A stretch of DNA of 64,000 bases, taken from positions 434,001-498,000 of the forward strand of contig CCFG01000017.1 of the NCBI GenBank assembly GCA_000752215.1, in the 5' to 3' direction. Below are positions 35,023-43,643 of this stretch, piece by piece. Every line of letters starts with the position of its first letter. The first letter of the stretch is position 1. The notes under the pieces were generated by a model. The model had not been told where the DNA came from and ran no database searches. It was given only the letters and a program-made list of their open reading frames with translations. The stretch comes from a bacterium MS4. Its GTDB lineage: Bacteria > Bacillota > Clostridia > Oscillospirales > Acutalibacteraceae. A program made the translations under genes and the position numbers.

Positions 35023-35050
35023 CTTTTCCCCCGCGATTGCGGGGGAAAAG
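35023..35050. other. Strong hairpin between binding-protein and permease genes
   Basis: A perfect 12-bp inverted repeat (CTTTTCCCCCGC and GCGGGGGAAAAG) with a GATT loop. On the transcribed (minus) strand no T-run follows, so it is better read as an RNA-stabilising or processing hairpin that protects the upstream binding-protein message. Confidence 0.65.
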
Positions 35051-35084
35051 CACGTCAAAATTTTATAGATGGATTTACCGGAAA

Positions 35085-36239
35085 TTATTTTGCAGCCGAT
35101 TCCATCAATGCTTTCGCTTCTTTGGCAATGGAGGGGTCGATTAATCCGTCATCCAATAATTTCACCCTGTCCTCAGCCTTGTATTTTCCCTGCTTGACAA
35201 AGAAATCCATTGTCACCAGAAGGTCATTTTCCGCCTGCAGCAAAGGTCTCTTCGTATACAAGCCTTTCGGGTCTTCTACCGTTTTTGTCATAAGCTCAAT
35301 CGACTTGTCAAAGGAAGGGCATTTAAAGTAATCCATAATACGTTTCGCAAGGCTTTCGTCGACTTTGATGCCCTCTTCGTCGCAGGAATCTTTATAGTAT
35401 GCAATCGCCTTGTTCTTATTTTCTTCGCTGGCATTAATCCAGTCCACTGTTTTGTAAAAAACGGCCCAGGTCTTTGTCAGAAGCTCCCTTTTGTCTTTCA
35501 AAGCCTCCCGTGTGGATACAAGGCCGCTGGTATTGGTGATACCCAGTTTTCCGGCATCGCTGATTCTTACATAACCCTGATCTTCAGCGTTGCAGGCAAA
35601 TGCATTCCATACTGCAAGACCGTCTCCCTGTCCCCCGTTAAATGCATTCAACGCACTCGATACGTCCATATTGACCGATTTGATGTCCGACATACTCAAT
35701 CCAAGCTTTTCAAGCTGTGTCGCAAGCGTAAAGTGAGCAGTCGTTCCGACGGGATACAGCCACGTGGTACCCTTCCAGTTGTCGGGATTGGTGGGATCCT
35801 GTGCGATCTTACTGTCTTTTCTTACAAACAGTCCCTGATTATCTTCATAGTCGGCGATGCCGAGCATCGGTGTGTCGTGTCCGATCTGTCCGACCAAAAC
35901 ACCCGCAGAACCCGCACCGGCGATGTCCCAGTCGGCGTTTGCTTCCATCATAGCCGGACCATTGGTAAAGGTCTGGTAATCGACTTCAATATTGAGTTCT
36001 TTGAAAAATCCTTCCTTATCCGCAATATAGAACGGAATGGAAAGAGCGGAACCGGCAAAATATCCCACGCGCAGTGTTTGAGTGTCTTTAAAAGGTTCAA
36101 TGCCAAAAGTTGTCTTGCCTCCCGTTGAGCTTTTTTCTCCGGATGTGGCTTCCGAACTGTTCTGTGCCTGTCCGCAGCCGCTTAAAAGGGATGTACACAA
36201 TGTCAAAATCAGTAGTGCGCTCAGTAATTTCCTTTTCAT
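35085..36239 (-). CDS. NitT/TauT-family substrate-binding lipoprotein
   Basis: 384 residues from the ATG at 36239 (GGGAGGTTTAAG upstream). Signal peptide with lipobox LLSGC (Cys22), then a Ser/Gly-rich linker and the SsuA/TauA-like fold: LRVGYFAGSALSIPFYIADKEG near the start and DWDIAGAGSAGVLVGQ. It should capture a small anion such as a sulfonate, nitrate-like ion or carboxylate outside the membrane. The TauE/SafE and hydroxyacid enzymes nearby favour a sulfonate or hydroxy acid (inference). Confidence 0.9.
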   Translation of the reverse strand: MKRKLLSALLILTLCTSLLSGCGQAQNSSEATSGEKSSTGGKTTFGIEPFKDTQTLRVGYFAGSALSIPFYIADKEGFFKELNIEVDYQTFTNGPAMMEANADWDIAGAGSAGVLVGQIGHDTPMLGIADYEDNQGLFVRKDSKIAQDPTNPDNWKGTTWLYPVGTTAHFTLATQLEKLGLSMSDIKSVNMDVSSALNAFNGGQGDGLAVWNAFACNAEDQGYVRISDAGKLGITNTSGLVSTREALKDKRELLTKTWAVFYKTVDWINASEENKNKAIAYYKDSCDEEGIKVDESLAKRIMDYFKCPSFDKSIELMTKTVEDPKGLYTKRPLLQAENDLLVTMDFFVKQGKYKAEDRVKLLDDGLIDPSIAKEAKALMESAAK

Positions 36240-36365
36240 ACTTAAACCTCCCAGATATTTTATTGTCAATATGGGAATTCAATATTCCAGCTTCTTGAAC
36301 GCCCATATTTTGGCCCTGAACCTTTATCGAAATGCTTTAGGGATTTTCAAAGAGCTGGGAACAGA

Positions 36366-37814
36366 TCAGTCGTCCTTCATACAGAGATGAACAGCGCCGA
36401 GCTTATAGGTCTGCGGCAGGGCAAGAATATTCGGGTTCGGTCCGACAAACTTCTTCTCCGCATCGGCCAGTGCTTCCTCAAATGTCGCACGGGTTTTCAG
36501 GCCCATACTTCTTGCGATTCCCGGCTCTCTGGCTCCCACAATATAGATGGCACTCGTATCCATCTCCGCAATATGGCCGCAGCTCATCATGCTGAACCCG
36601 TGGAACGGATGGAACGCATTCGCAAAACGATACTGGCGAATGTACTCTTCCTTTGTGGCGAAATACTCTCCATAATGATTCATATCCGGCAGTACCTGAT
36701 TGTAATCATGCTGGAACATCTCATGCAGCTCACGCAGATAAGGCCATCTTTCTTCATGGAAATAGCCGTCGCAGATGCTGGAAACAATAAATACACAATG
36801 GTCCGACATAATCCGTTTATGACGGATGACCTGAGCGGACAGCGCCTGCATCATCTGAATTGGGTTGGTGCCCATACCGTTTCCATAGTGGAAATCCGTA
36901 GGCATACCGAACACAACTACATCATATTTCTTATCCGCCCATTTAACAAACGTACGCTTGTCCGCTGTTTTCCAGCTCACGGGCTGCATTTCTTTTGCCC
37001 AACCGCTGTTGATCTCAATCTGACGGGAGTACGTATCCAGCACCGCGTCACAGCAGAAAAACTTTTTGCCCATTTTTTCTTCCATGAGCATCCCCTGCTG
37101 GTCGAACTTATGGCGCATCTCACTGTGTGTCGAAACAGGAACGAAGTCGGGCCGGTGCATTACTTCCGGTACGTGATGCGCTGAGATGCTTCTCCAATGG
37201 CTGATGCCCGTCGCGCAGTGTTTATAGCCGCCGGAGTAGGCCCCGTACGGATTCCCCTGCGTATGGCCGATCAAGATCGCGACATCCGCGTCATATACAT
37301 ATTTGTTCATAATGACATGGTCGCCGTGTTCCGTGAATCCCAAATCGACCAGATGGTCATAATCTTCGCTGTCATGGCTTGTAATCTGACCGGAAAAATA
37401 AAACTCGTGGAACAGGTCGTCACCAAGAATCGTTTTCATTTCCTGTACGGTCGTACGGGGATGAAGGCCGTTGGAGAACAGCAGCAGAATATCTTTTTTC
37501 TCCACACCCGCGGAATATAGCTCGTCAAGGCAGGCACGGACAGAGACCTTGCGGTGACTCGTTGGCTGATTGCCCCCCTTAACGATATCCGGAATAACAA
37601 TGACGACCGTACTTCCTTTATGTGCCAGCTCTGTCAAAGTCGGCATTCCAATCGGGTTACGGATGGAACCGAGAGTCGCCTTGTACAGAGTATCCCAGTC
37701 CTGCGGAAGACACGCCGGATCAGGTACGGTCGTACCCGGGATAAATACGTCCGTGTTATCCGGCAGATTTGCGTTCATAAGGCCCTGACCATATTCAAAG
37801 GACAGCTGCTTCAT
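36366..37814 (-). CDS. LarA-family (lactate racemase domain, DUF2088) protein, copy 1
   Basis: 482 residues. The N-terminal half contains VVIVIPDIVKGG and SNGLHPRTT (His118, place of the LarA catalytic His108). IGHTQGNPYGAYSGGYKHC includes Lys198, where LarA carries its pincer cofactor, and His206 follows. By alignment on the YSGGxK motif, the second catalytic His of LarA (His174) is replaced by Asn188, so simple lactate racemisation is doubtful. No larB/C/E cofactor genes are in the window. It follows the dehydrogenase gene by three bases, so the two should act on the same 2- or 3-hydroxy acid. Confidence 0.8.
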   Translation of the reverse strand: MKQLSFEYGQGLMNANLPDNTDVFIPGTTVPDPACLPQDWDTLYKATLGSIRNPIGMPTLTELAHKGSTVVIVIPDIVKGGNQPTSHRKVSVRACLDELYSAGVEKKDILLLFSNGLHPRTTVQEMKTILGDDLFHEFYFSGQITSHDSEDYDHLVDLGFTEHGDHVIMNKYVYDADVAILIGHTQGNPYGAYSGGYKHCATGISHWRSISAHHVPEVMHRPDFVPVSTHSEMRHKFDQQGMLMEEKMGKKFFCCDAVLDTYSRQIEINSGWAKEMQPVSWKTADKRTFVKWADKKYDVVVFGMPTDFHYGNGMGTNPIQMMQALSAQVIRHKRIMSDHCVFIVSSICDGYFHEERWPYLRELHEMFQHDYNQVLPDMNHYGEYFATKEEYIRQYRFANAFHPFHGFSMMSCGHIAEMDTSAIYIVGAREPGIARSMGLKTRATFEEALADAEKKFVGPNPNILALPQTYKLGAVHLCMKDD

Positions 37815-37817
37815 AAT

Positions 37818-38732
37818 TTATTTCTCCTTCTTGTAATGGCGGTCATACACTTTGTACAACGCGCTGGTATCTTTTCCACCCAATCCATTTGCACTTGCGA
37901 TTTCATTATAGATCTGTACGGTTCCCGCAATGACGGAAGGCGCCTTCGCGTCCTTGGCCATCTGAAGGGCGAGCTTCGTGTCCTTGATCAGCAAGTCAAC
38001 GGTAAAGGTGGGGTGATTATAGTCGTCCGCGACAATGTTTTGTCCTACTTCCTTAAACAGCCCGCTAACGGTCGCGGCCCCGCTGCAGGCCACTGTGTCA
38101 AAGAAAACTTTCTTATCTATCCCGACCTTATCAGCGATTGCCATCACTTCAGAAGAAATGGCATTGATAGTGGAAAACATCATCTGATTAAGTAATTTGA
38201 GTGCATTGCCGGCGCCTGATTCGCCAACATGAATCGCATTCCCCGCGAAAGCCGACAGTACCGGACGCACATATTCCAGCGCCTCAGCGCTTCCACCGGT
38301 CGGCAGCATCCACTTTCCGACCGCCGAGGGCCTGCCGAGAATCGAGCAGTCCAGATAGGCGGCTCCGCGCTGCGCTATCCGCTTTGCAACCGATTTTGTG
38401 GTATTGGGGTCGACGGTGCTGGTATCAATAACAACATGGTCGCCGCTCAGCGCTTCGGACACGCCATCCGTACCAAAAACCACTTCTTCAATCTGTACCG
38501 GTCCAGGTAAAGACATCAATACCACTTTGCAGCTTTTAGTCAATGTTTTCGGTGTGTCGGCAACTTCACACCCCGCAGATCTTGCATACTCTGCTGCTGC
38601 AGGGAACTTGTCATAGGCAACCACAGTCCATCCGGCCTTTAATAAGCTGTCCAGCATACATTTCCCCATTGTCCCGACACCGATTAAGCCTATTTTCTCA
38701 ATGGGCTTATCGGGTTCTGTCCAACTTGTCAT
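37818..38732 (-). CDS. Beta-hydroxyacid (3-hydroxyisobutyrate-type) dehydrogenase
   Basis: 304 residues. Rossmann motif GLIGVGTMG (15-23), the catalytic Lys179 in GNALKLLNQ and Asn182 are as in the family. The substrate loop, usually DAPVSGG, reads DCSILGRPSAVGK, with an Arg (134) that would favour a strongly acidic substrate. Sulfolactaldehyde reductase YihU has a GR in the same loop, but so do some unrelated members. AGGAGGAATTCTC precedes the ATG. First gene of the unit with the LarA-family gene and probably the importer. Confidence 0.85.
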   Translation of the reverse strand: MTSWTEPDKPIEKIGLIGVGTMGKCMLDSLLKAGWTVVAYDKFPAAAEYARSAGCEVADTPKTLTKSCKVVLMSLPGPVQIEEVVFGTDGVSEALSGDHVVIDTSTVDPNTTKSVAKRIAQRGAAYLDCSILGRPSAVGKWMLPTGGSAEALEYVRPVLSAFAGNAIHVGESGAGNALKLLNQMMFSTINAISSEVMAIADKVGIDKKVFFDTVACSGAATVSGLFKEVGQNIVADDYNHPTFTVDLLIKDTKLALQMAKDAKAPSVIAGTVQIYNEIASANGLGGKDTSALYKVYDRHYKKEK

Positions 38733-39361
38733 GAGAATTCCTCCTTTTGCATCCTTGTCATTTTGGGAGTTTCATGGTCATAGATCTTGGCATCTTTTTT
38801 TAGATAATTTTGTGATTCTGTTATCATTTTATCAATGATGCATAAGATATCTTTATCATCATTGCGGAATATAAGTGATTTTTTGGTCTAACTGGTATTA
38901 ATATTAATACCAGTTAGACCAAAAAAATAACTTGCAGAAACCTATAAAAAGAATCTCCCAAGATACCATACCAGTCGTCACAAAGTGAAACTTACCAAAT
39001 AACATCTAAATAATAAAACTATTTTATGCAGATGTCAATATGTATTCTAAAAGTATTTAATTTAACAAAAGCTGACTAAAACTGGCATAAATCTCTTTGT
39101 TTTATTCATTCCGACCTCTCTTTTTATTTATAATTAGCCCCTGTCACGTCACGTCCAATTCCTAGAAACGAAACGATAATCCATACCAGTTTTGCAATTG
39201 TTATTATTGCAATATAGATAAATTTATCTTCAGCATAACTACAATTGTTCACTGGTATTCTTCCAATTAGCCAAAGGATTTCATGAATTCCAGCATGTAA
39301 ATATGGAATGATCCAAATGTTTTTTAGTTACGGTTTCAGGCAAATGTTACAACAAATCACG
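38733..39361. other. Intergenic control region with palindrome and repeated half-sites
   Basis: About 630 bases of AT-rich DNA between divergent genes. No credible coding frame. It holds the 48-bp palindrome at 38879-38926, further copies of the octamer ATACCAGT/ACTGGTAT at 38968-38975, 39183-39190 and 39251-39258, a near copy ACTGGCAT at 39081-39088, and an inverted repeat TTGCAAT/ATTGCAA around 39192-39213. Confidence 0.6.
38879..38926. promoter_or_regulatory. Perfect 48-bp palindrome, probable operator
   Basis: TTTTTTGGTCTAACTGGTAT is followed by TTAA and then continues as its exact reverse complement with no mismatch and no spacer. It lies 147 bases upstream of the dehydrogenase start. 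Nested half-sites TGGTCTAACTGGT suit a dimeric repressor such as a GntR protein (inference). Confidence 0.7.
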
Positions 39362-39369
39362 GCCGATAA
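39362..39369 (+). promoter_or_regulatory. Sigma-D (FliA)-type -10 box of the MCP gene
   Basis: GCCGATAA is an exact match to the flagellar sigma factor -10 consensus and lies 62 bases before the MCP start. The -35 partner is weak (CAAA at 17 bases instead of TAAA at about 15). Chemoreceptor genes are commonly transcribed by this sigma factor. Confidence 0.5.
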
Positions 39370-39385
39370 TAATAAGGAGGAATAC

Positions 39386-39424
39386 TTGACCAGCCATGTA
39401 TTTCTTAATAATAAAACGGAGTGA
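39386..39424 (+). CDS. Possible 12-residue leader peptide upstream of the MCP gene
   Basis: A TTG start five bases after AAGGAGGA reads MTSHVFLNNKTE and stops at a TGA whose GGAG TGA context also forms the ribosome site of the MCP gene, six bases before its ATG. A short frame with such a strong ribosome site, ending in the next gene's ribosome site, suggests translational coupling. Too short for any family call. Confidence 0.35.
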   Translation: MTSHVFLNNKTE

Positions 39425-39430
39425 ATTAGG

Positions 39431-41473
39431 ATGCCTCAAAAAATCTTCCGCAAAAAGCTGCGGAAAATTTCCTGCAAAAGGGGCCTGTTATCAAAACTGC
39501 TATTATTGATTGGTGTCCCTGTTGCGGCTATTTTTTGTATTACGGCGTTAATCGTATTAATGACTGTGAAGCAGTCGGTATCTGCGCTGACAACAAGTGA
39601 GCTTACTGCAAAGTCTCAGGCAGCGTCTTATCAAATCAATGAGTATTTTTCAAAATATACGAATACTGTCAGGCAGATGATGGCGAATGATTCGTTTCAG
39701 CAATACTTTGAGCAGACTTCGGATGAGAAAAGATCTAACAGCGAATCATACTCCGCAAGCGCAAAAAGAACGGTTGACAATATTCTCCAGACGGATCCCG
39801 ACAATTACTCCTCGGTTTGGATTGCAGACTGCGCCACAAACACGATTGTCATATCGAGCAGCGACGAACCGTATGAGATGAATCTTACGGAAAAATCGTG
39901 GTACAAGTCCGTCGTGGAGAAAAAAGATATTGTAACAACCGAGCCATATAAGGATCAGACGACCGGTTCTTCGGTTGTAAGTATGGTCGCCCCCGTATAT
40001 AAGGCCGGGGCAACGGACTTGATCGGCTTTGTGGGAATTGACATTTCCATCAATCATCTGTACAGCATGGTGAAGAATTACCGTCTTGGACAAACAGGTT
40101 TCTATATTCTTACCACCGGTGGCGGACAGCTTGTTTATTATCCGGATGCAGATTTAAAAGGCAAAAATGTATCAGAATCCAAAATGTCCAAAAATATTAT
40201 TGACGCCATCACCAGAAAAACGGCAGGGACCATTACATACACAGCCAAAAATACAACAAATGTGGGATTCTTATCCCCTGTCGGAAGCACCGGCTGGACC
40301 ATAACAACCGGTATGCCGGAAAAAGAATTCAACGGGACCTATAACACCGTACGGTATGCGGTTTTCACGGTTTTTATGATTGCACTGTTGCTTCTAATCA
40401 CGCTGATTTCTCTGATATCAAAAGGCATTATTAACCCTTTGAAGAAATTGACTCTCGCTGCACAGAAAATCGCAGACGGCGACCTTGACGTTCAGGTCGA
40501 TACAAAATCAAAGGACGAAACAGGACAGGTAGCGTCGGCTCTTTCAAAGACGGTGGAAAGGCTGAAGCAGTACATTGATTATATCCATGAAATTTCCGCC
40601 GTACTCGATCAGATTGCTTTGGGAAATTTGGTTTTTGACCTTCGTTGCGACTATGTGGGCGAATTTTCAAAGATCAAAACATCATTGGAAAATATTAAAT
40701 CCACCTTGGTAAAAACATTTTCCGATATTACGGCCACCGCCGACCAGGTCGCAAGCGGTTCCGATCAGGTTGCAGATACTTCACAGGCTCTTGCCCAAGG
40801 TGCCGCAGAACAGGCAAGTTCCATTGAACAGCTGTCTGCGTCCATTATCGAAATTGCAAATCAGGTTACGCAAAATGCAGCTAACGCTGCCGACGCGAAC
40901 CAATCGGCGGATAATGCTTCCCGCGAAGTAGGACGCGGCAACGAATCGATGCGGAAACTGATTTCCGCGATGGAGGAAATCAGCGAATCTTCCCATCAAA
41001 TCGGTAATATTATCAAAACAATCGAGGATATTGCATTCCAGACCAATATTCTTGCACTGAATGCGGCGGTCGAGGCCGCACGCGCGGGTTCGGCGGGCAA
41101 AGGGTTTGCCGTAGTGGCCGACGAAGTAAGAAATTTGGCCGGAAAAAGCGCAGAGGCGGCAAAAAACACAACTGCTCTGATCGAAAATTCCGTCGCATGC
41201 GTTAAAAAGGGAACTTCGATCGCCAATGAAACGGCACAGTCCCTGAACATAATCATTAACGGAGTCAACACAACTTCTGAATTAATCGGGGAAATATCCA
41301 AAGCGACTAATGAACAGATGGTATCGATCAACCAGGTAACTATGGGTGTCGACCAAATTTCATCGGTTGTACAAACCAATTCGGCGACTTCGGAAGAAAG
41401 CGCCGCCGCCAGTGAGGAATTGAATCAGCAGGCCCAGTTGCTTAAAACACTTATTGAGCAGTTTCAGTTTTAG
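39431..41473 (+). CDS. Methyl-accepting chemotaxis protein with dCache sensor
   Basis: 680 residues. A membrane span at about 20-46 is followed by an extracellular double-Cache sensor of about 260 residues ([52 protein letters not shown]). A second span lies near 307-331, then HAMP ([20 protein letters not shown]) and the coiled-coil signalling domain with the conserved tip [20 protein letters not shown]. It senses a small external ligand, often an amino or organic acid, and signals to CheA. It lies divergent from the NitT/TauT gene group, so it may detect the same nutrient (inference). Confidence 0.93.
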   Translation: MPQKIFRKKLRKISCKRGLLSKLLLLIGVPVAAIFCITALIVLMTVKQSVSALTTSELTAKSQAASYQINEYFSKYTNTVRQMMANDSFQQYFEQTSDEKRSNSESYSASAKRTVDNILQTDPDNYSSVWIADCATNTIVISSSDEPYEMNLTEKSWYKSVVEKKDIVTTEPYKDQTTGSSVVSMVAPVYKAGATDLIGFVGIDISINHLYSMVKNYRLGQTGFYILTTGGGQLVYYPDADLKGKNVSESKMSKNIIDAITRKTAGTITYTAKNTTNVGFLSPVGSTGWTITTGMPEKEFNGTYNTVRYAVFTVFMIALLLLITLISLISKGIINPLKKLTLAAQKIADGDLDVQVDTKSKDETGQVASALSKTVERLKQYIDYIHEISAVLDQIALGNLVFDLRCDYVGEFSKIKTSLENIKSTLVKTFSDITATADQVASGSDQVADTSQALAQGAAEQASSIEQLSASIIEIANQVTQNAANAADANQSADNASREVGRGNESMRKLISAMEEISESSHQIGNIIKTIEDIAFQTNILALNAAVEAARAGSAGKGFAVVADEVRNLAGKSAEAAKNTTALIENSVACVKKGTSIANETAQSLNIIINGVNTTSELIGEISKATNEQMVSINQVTMGVDQISSVVQTNSATSEESAAASEELNQQAQLLKTLIEQFQF

Positions 41474-41561
41474 CTGCATTTTCTGTTTATCTGACCAACA
41501 TGATTGAGGTTTGCGGCACGGGGAAGGAATCCGCTGAATCCACCCCGGGCCGTACGATTTC

Positions 41562-42455
41562 TCACACCGGTTCCAAGCGCGATTTCAGCACATCCTCGCG
41601 GTAAGGGATGGAATCGGCCGCGCCCATTTTCGACACCGCTATGGACGACGCGACGGACGCGATGCGCAGTGCTTCCGGAATTGTGCTTCCGCCGAGATAG
41701 GACGCCAGAAAATAACCGGTGAAGGTATCTCCCGCGGCCGTGGTATCGGCTACCTTTACCCGGTAGGTTCCATGCGCGTATCTGTGCGCCTGATCTCCGT
41801 AAATCACGCCTGCTTTTCCGAGCGTCAGGACCACCTTTGCGTCGGGGTAACGGCTCAGCATCTCCTTCATCATTTCCTCCGGCTCCTTTTTCCCGGTAAT
41901 CTGCGCTCCCTCAATTTCATTGATGAGGAAAACAGACACCTTCCGGAAGTCGCACGCGGACAGGGAACTGTCGAACGGAGAAGGATTCAGCGCGATCTGC
42001 ATCTTTTTTTCATAGGCCTTGTCAATAATATCTCCGACAAGATTGATTTCATTCTGCAGCAGCACGAGGTCTCCTTCCTCGAAATCCGCCAGTACCTCGT
42101 CTACAAATTCTTTCGTATTTCTCCGGTTGGCGCCGCCGAACAGGACGATGCTGTTCTGCCCCTCACCACTCACCTGAATGACCGCGTGGCCGGTTCTCCA
42201 GTCCACCGTGCGGATATATTGGCAGTCGACACCGTTTTCGCGGCAGACGTCCCGCAGCCGTTCCCCATCCGGCCCGACCATCCCCGCGTGGCAGACCTCG
42301 GCCCCGGCTCTTGCCAGCGCCACGGACTGGTTCAGCCCTTTTCCGCCGCAGAACAGCTCTAGGCTGGAGGAAAAGACGGTTTCTCCCGGCTGAACGATGT
42401 GCTCCACGGAATACACGTTATCGTAATTGAGAGACCCGAAATTCAGTACCTTCAT
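41562..42455 (-). CDS. PfkB-family carbohydrate kinase (ribokinase-like)
   Basis: 297 residues from the ATG at 42455 (AAAGGAGATA upstream). The ribokinase fold shows GGKGLNQSVALARAG near residue 40 and the C-terminal signature with catalytic Asp in DTTAAGDTFTGYF. It phosphorylates a sugar or sugar acid. In module 2 it follows an aldolase of the DapA/KDG-aldolase family, a pairing known from 2-keto-3-deoxygluconate use, though the N-terminal sequence is closer to ribokinase. A hairpin precedes its ribosome site. Confidence 0.88.
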   Translation of the reverse strand: MKVLNFGSLNYDNVYSVEHIVQPGETVFSSSLELFCGGKGLNQSVALARAGAEVCHAGMVGPDGERLRDVCRENGVDCQYIRTVDWRTGHAVIQVSGEGQNSIVLFGGANRRNTKEFVDEVLADFEEGDLVLLQNEINLVGDIIDKAYEKKMQIALNPSPFDSSLSACDFRKVSVFLINEIEGAQITGKKEPEEMMKEMLSRYPDAKVVLTLGKAGVIYGDQAHRYAHGTYRVKVADTTAAGDTFTGYFLASYLGGSTIPEALRIASVASSIAVSKMGAADSIPYREDVLKSRLEPV

Positions 42456-42475
42456 AAAAATATCTCCTTTAATCA

Positions 42476-42512
42476 AATACCGGCACACGCGATTTTCAGC
42501 GGTGCCGGTATT
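42476..42512 (-). other. Hairpin upstream of the PfkB gene
   Basis: An 11-bp perfect stem (AATACCGGCAC and GTGCCGGTATT) with a 15-base loop between the aldolase stop and the kinase ribosome site. It has no T-run on the transcribed strand; it may set the ratio of the two messages. Confidence 0.55.
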
Positions 42513-42574
42513 GCTGTGTCAGATTTTGATTTTCCGGCCGTATTCAGGAGGGCCGTCTGTAAGACAAAGGAAGC

Positions 42575-43477
42575 TTATTTCATGTTTGCAAGAAGCTTTT
42601 CGATCTTCTTTTTGTTTTCCGCATCCAGATCGCCCAGCGGCTTGCGGGGCAGGCCCACATCCAGGCCCTGTGCGGTCAGCGTATATTTGCAGATTTCCTG
42701 CCAGTGCGGAACGCCATTAACCTTATCGTTGAAGAAGTAGTCTATGTAATCCTGCATATTGTATTGCTCGGCGATGGCTTTGTCAACATTTTTTTCCTTG
42801 CAGGCGTCGAGCAGCGCGCGGCACTGTTTGGGGAGAATGGCCGGGAAGCCGGACAGCCAGCCGTCCGCGCCGGCGAGCAGCCCTTCCATTGCGCAGTAGT
42901 CGTGACCGTAAAATACGCTGAGCTTGTCGCCGCAGTAGTACTTCAGTTCGTGAACCCTGTTCGGGTCGCCGTGAGCGGCTTTAATGGACTGGATTGTGCC
43001 GTCGTCGACCAGCGACTGTACCTCATTATGATTCAGCTCGTAGCCCGCGAACCAGGGATTGTTGTAGATCATGATGTCAATGTCGAGAGCGGCTCTCAGA
43101 TCGCGGAAGTGCTGTAAAACGGCTTTCTTGTGAGGGTTGAGGTAGAACGGCAGGATTACCATGACGCAGTCGGCACCCTGCTCCTGCGCAAATTTACTCA
43201 TCTTGATGGTGTTCAGCGTATCGTATCTGCCGGTACCGCAGACCAGCGGAACCTGACCGCCGAGGAAGCTTGCAACGTGAGCAATGATTTCCCTCTGCTC
43301 CTCCATATTCATGGCAATGTTTTCACCGGTGCTGCCGCAGACGGAAATGGACTGTGCGCCGTTATCCAGAAGCCAGGTCAGATATTTTTCCATGCCCTTT
43401 TTGTTGTAGGTCTGATCTGCGTTCCAGATTGTCATGGATGCCGGAGTTAAGCCATAAGCCTTTTTGATTTCTTTCAT
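42575..43477 (-). CDS. Dihydrodipicolinate synthase family aldolase (module 2)
   Basis: 300 residues. VCGSTGE at 46-52, Tyr138 (IMIYNN) and Schiff-base Lys166 (QSIKAAHG) mark a class I pyruvate-type aldolase. It is only distantly similar to the aldolase at 377-1264, so the two modules probably use different substrates. AAAAGGAGAGCAA precedes the ATG. An AT-rich palindrome shared with two other starts of this module lies upstream, and an AATCAGC/GCTGATT hairpin lies in its leader. Confidence 0.9.
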   Translation of the reverse strand: MKEIKKAYGLTPASMTIWNADQTYNKKGMEKYLTWLLDNGAQSISVCGSTGENIAMNMEEQREIIAHVASFLGGQVPLVCGTGRYDTLNTIKMSKFAQEQGADCVMVILPFYLNPHKKAVLQHFRDLRAALDIDIMIYNNPWFAGYELNHNEVQSLVDDGTIQSIKAAHGDPNRVHELKYYCGDKLSVFYGHDYCAMEGLLAGADGWLSGFPAILPKQCRALLDACKEKNVDKAIAEQYNMQDYIDYFFNDKVNGVPHWQEICKYTLTAQGLDVGLPRKPLGDLDAENKKKIEKLLANMK

Positions 43478-43546
43478 TGTGTTGCTCTCCTTTTTTTATT
43501 TTTAATCAGCCTCTCTGCTTGCTGATTAATTGCAGATTTAAAATTA

Positions 43547-43568
43547 AAAATAAAAAATTTTTAATTTT
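43547..43568. promoter_or_regulatory. AT-rich palindromic element upstream of the aldolase gene
   Basis: 22 bases that differ at only one position from the element at 44370-44391 (AAAATAAAAAATTTTT then A or T then ATTTT). Likely a shared operator or an upstream promoter element. Confidence 0.5.
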
Positions 43569-43643
43569 TTTAAAAATGAAGCGGCTTCCGCCACTTGGGT
43601 TCTTTATATACTGTCCGCATAGATTTATGCCTTTGCGTCGCTT

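Noticed and set aside
38933-39361. CRISPR or tandem repeat array
   Set aside because: The recurring octamers are irregularly spaced and only eight bases long, with no spacer-repeat pattern and no cas genes.
43501-43571. AT-rich repeats as part of a replication origin or phage attachment site
   Set aside because: The repeats are tied to gene starts of one module; no dnaA-like boxes, integrase or duplicated tRNA end are present.
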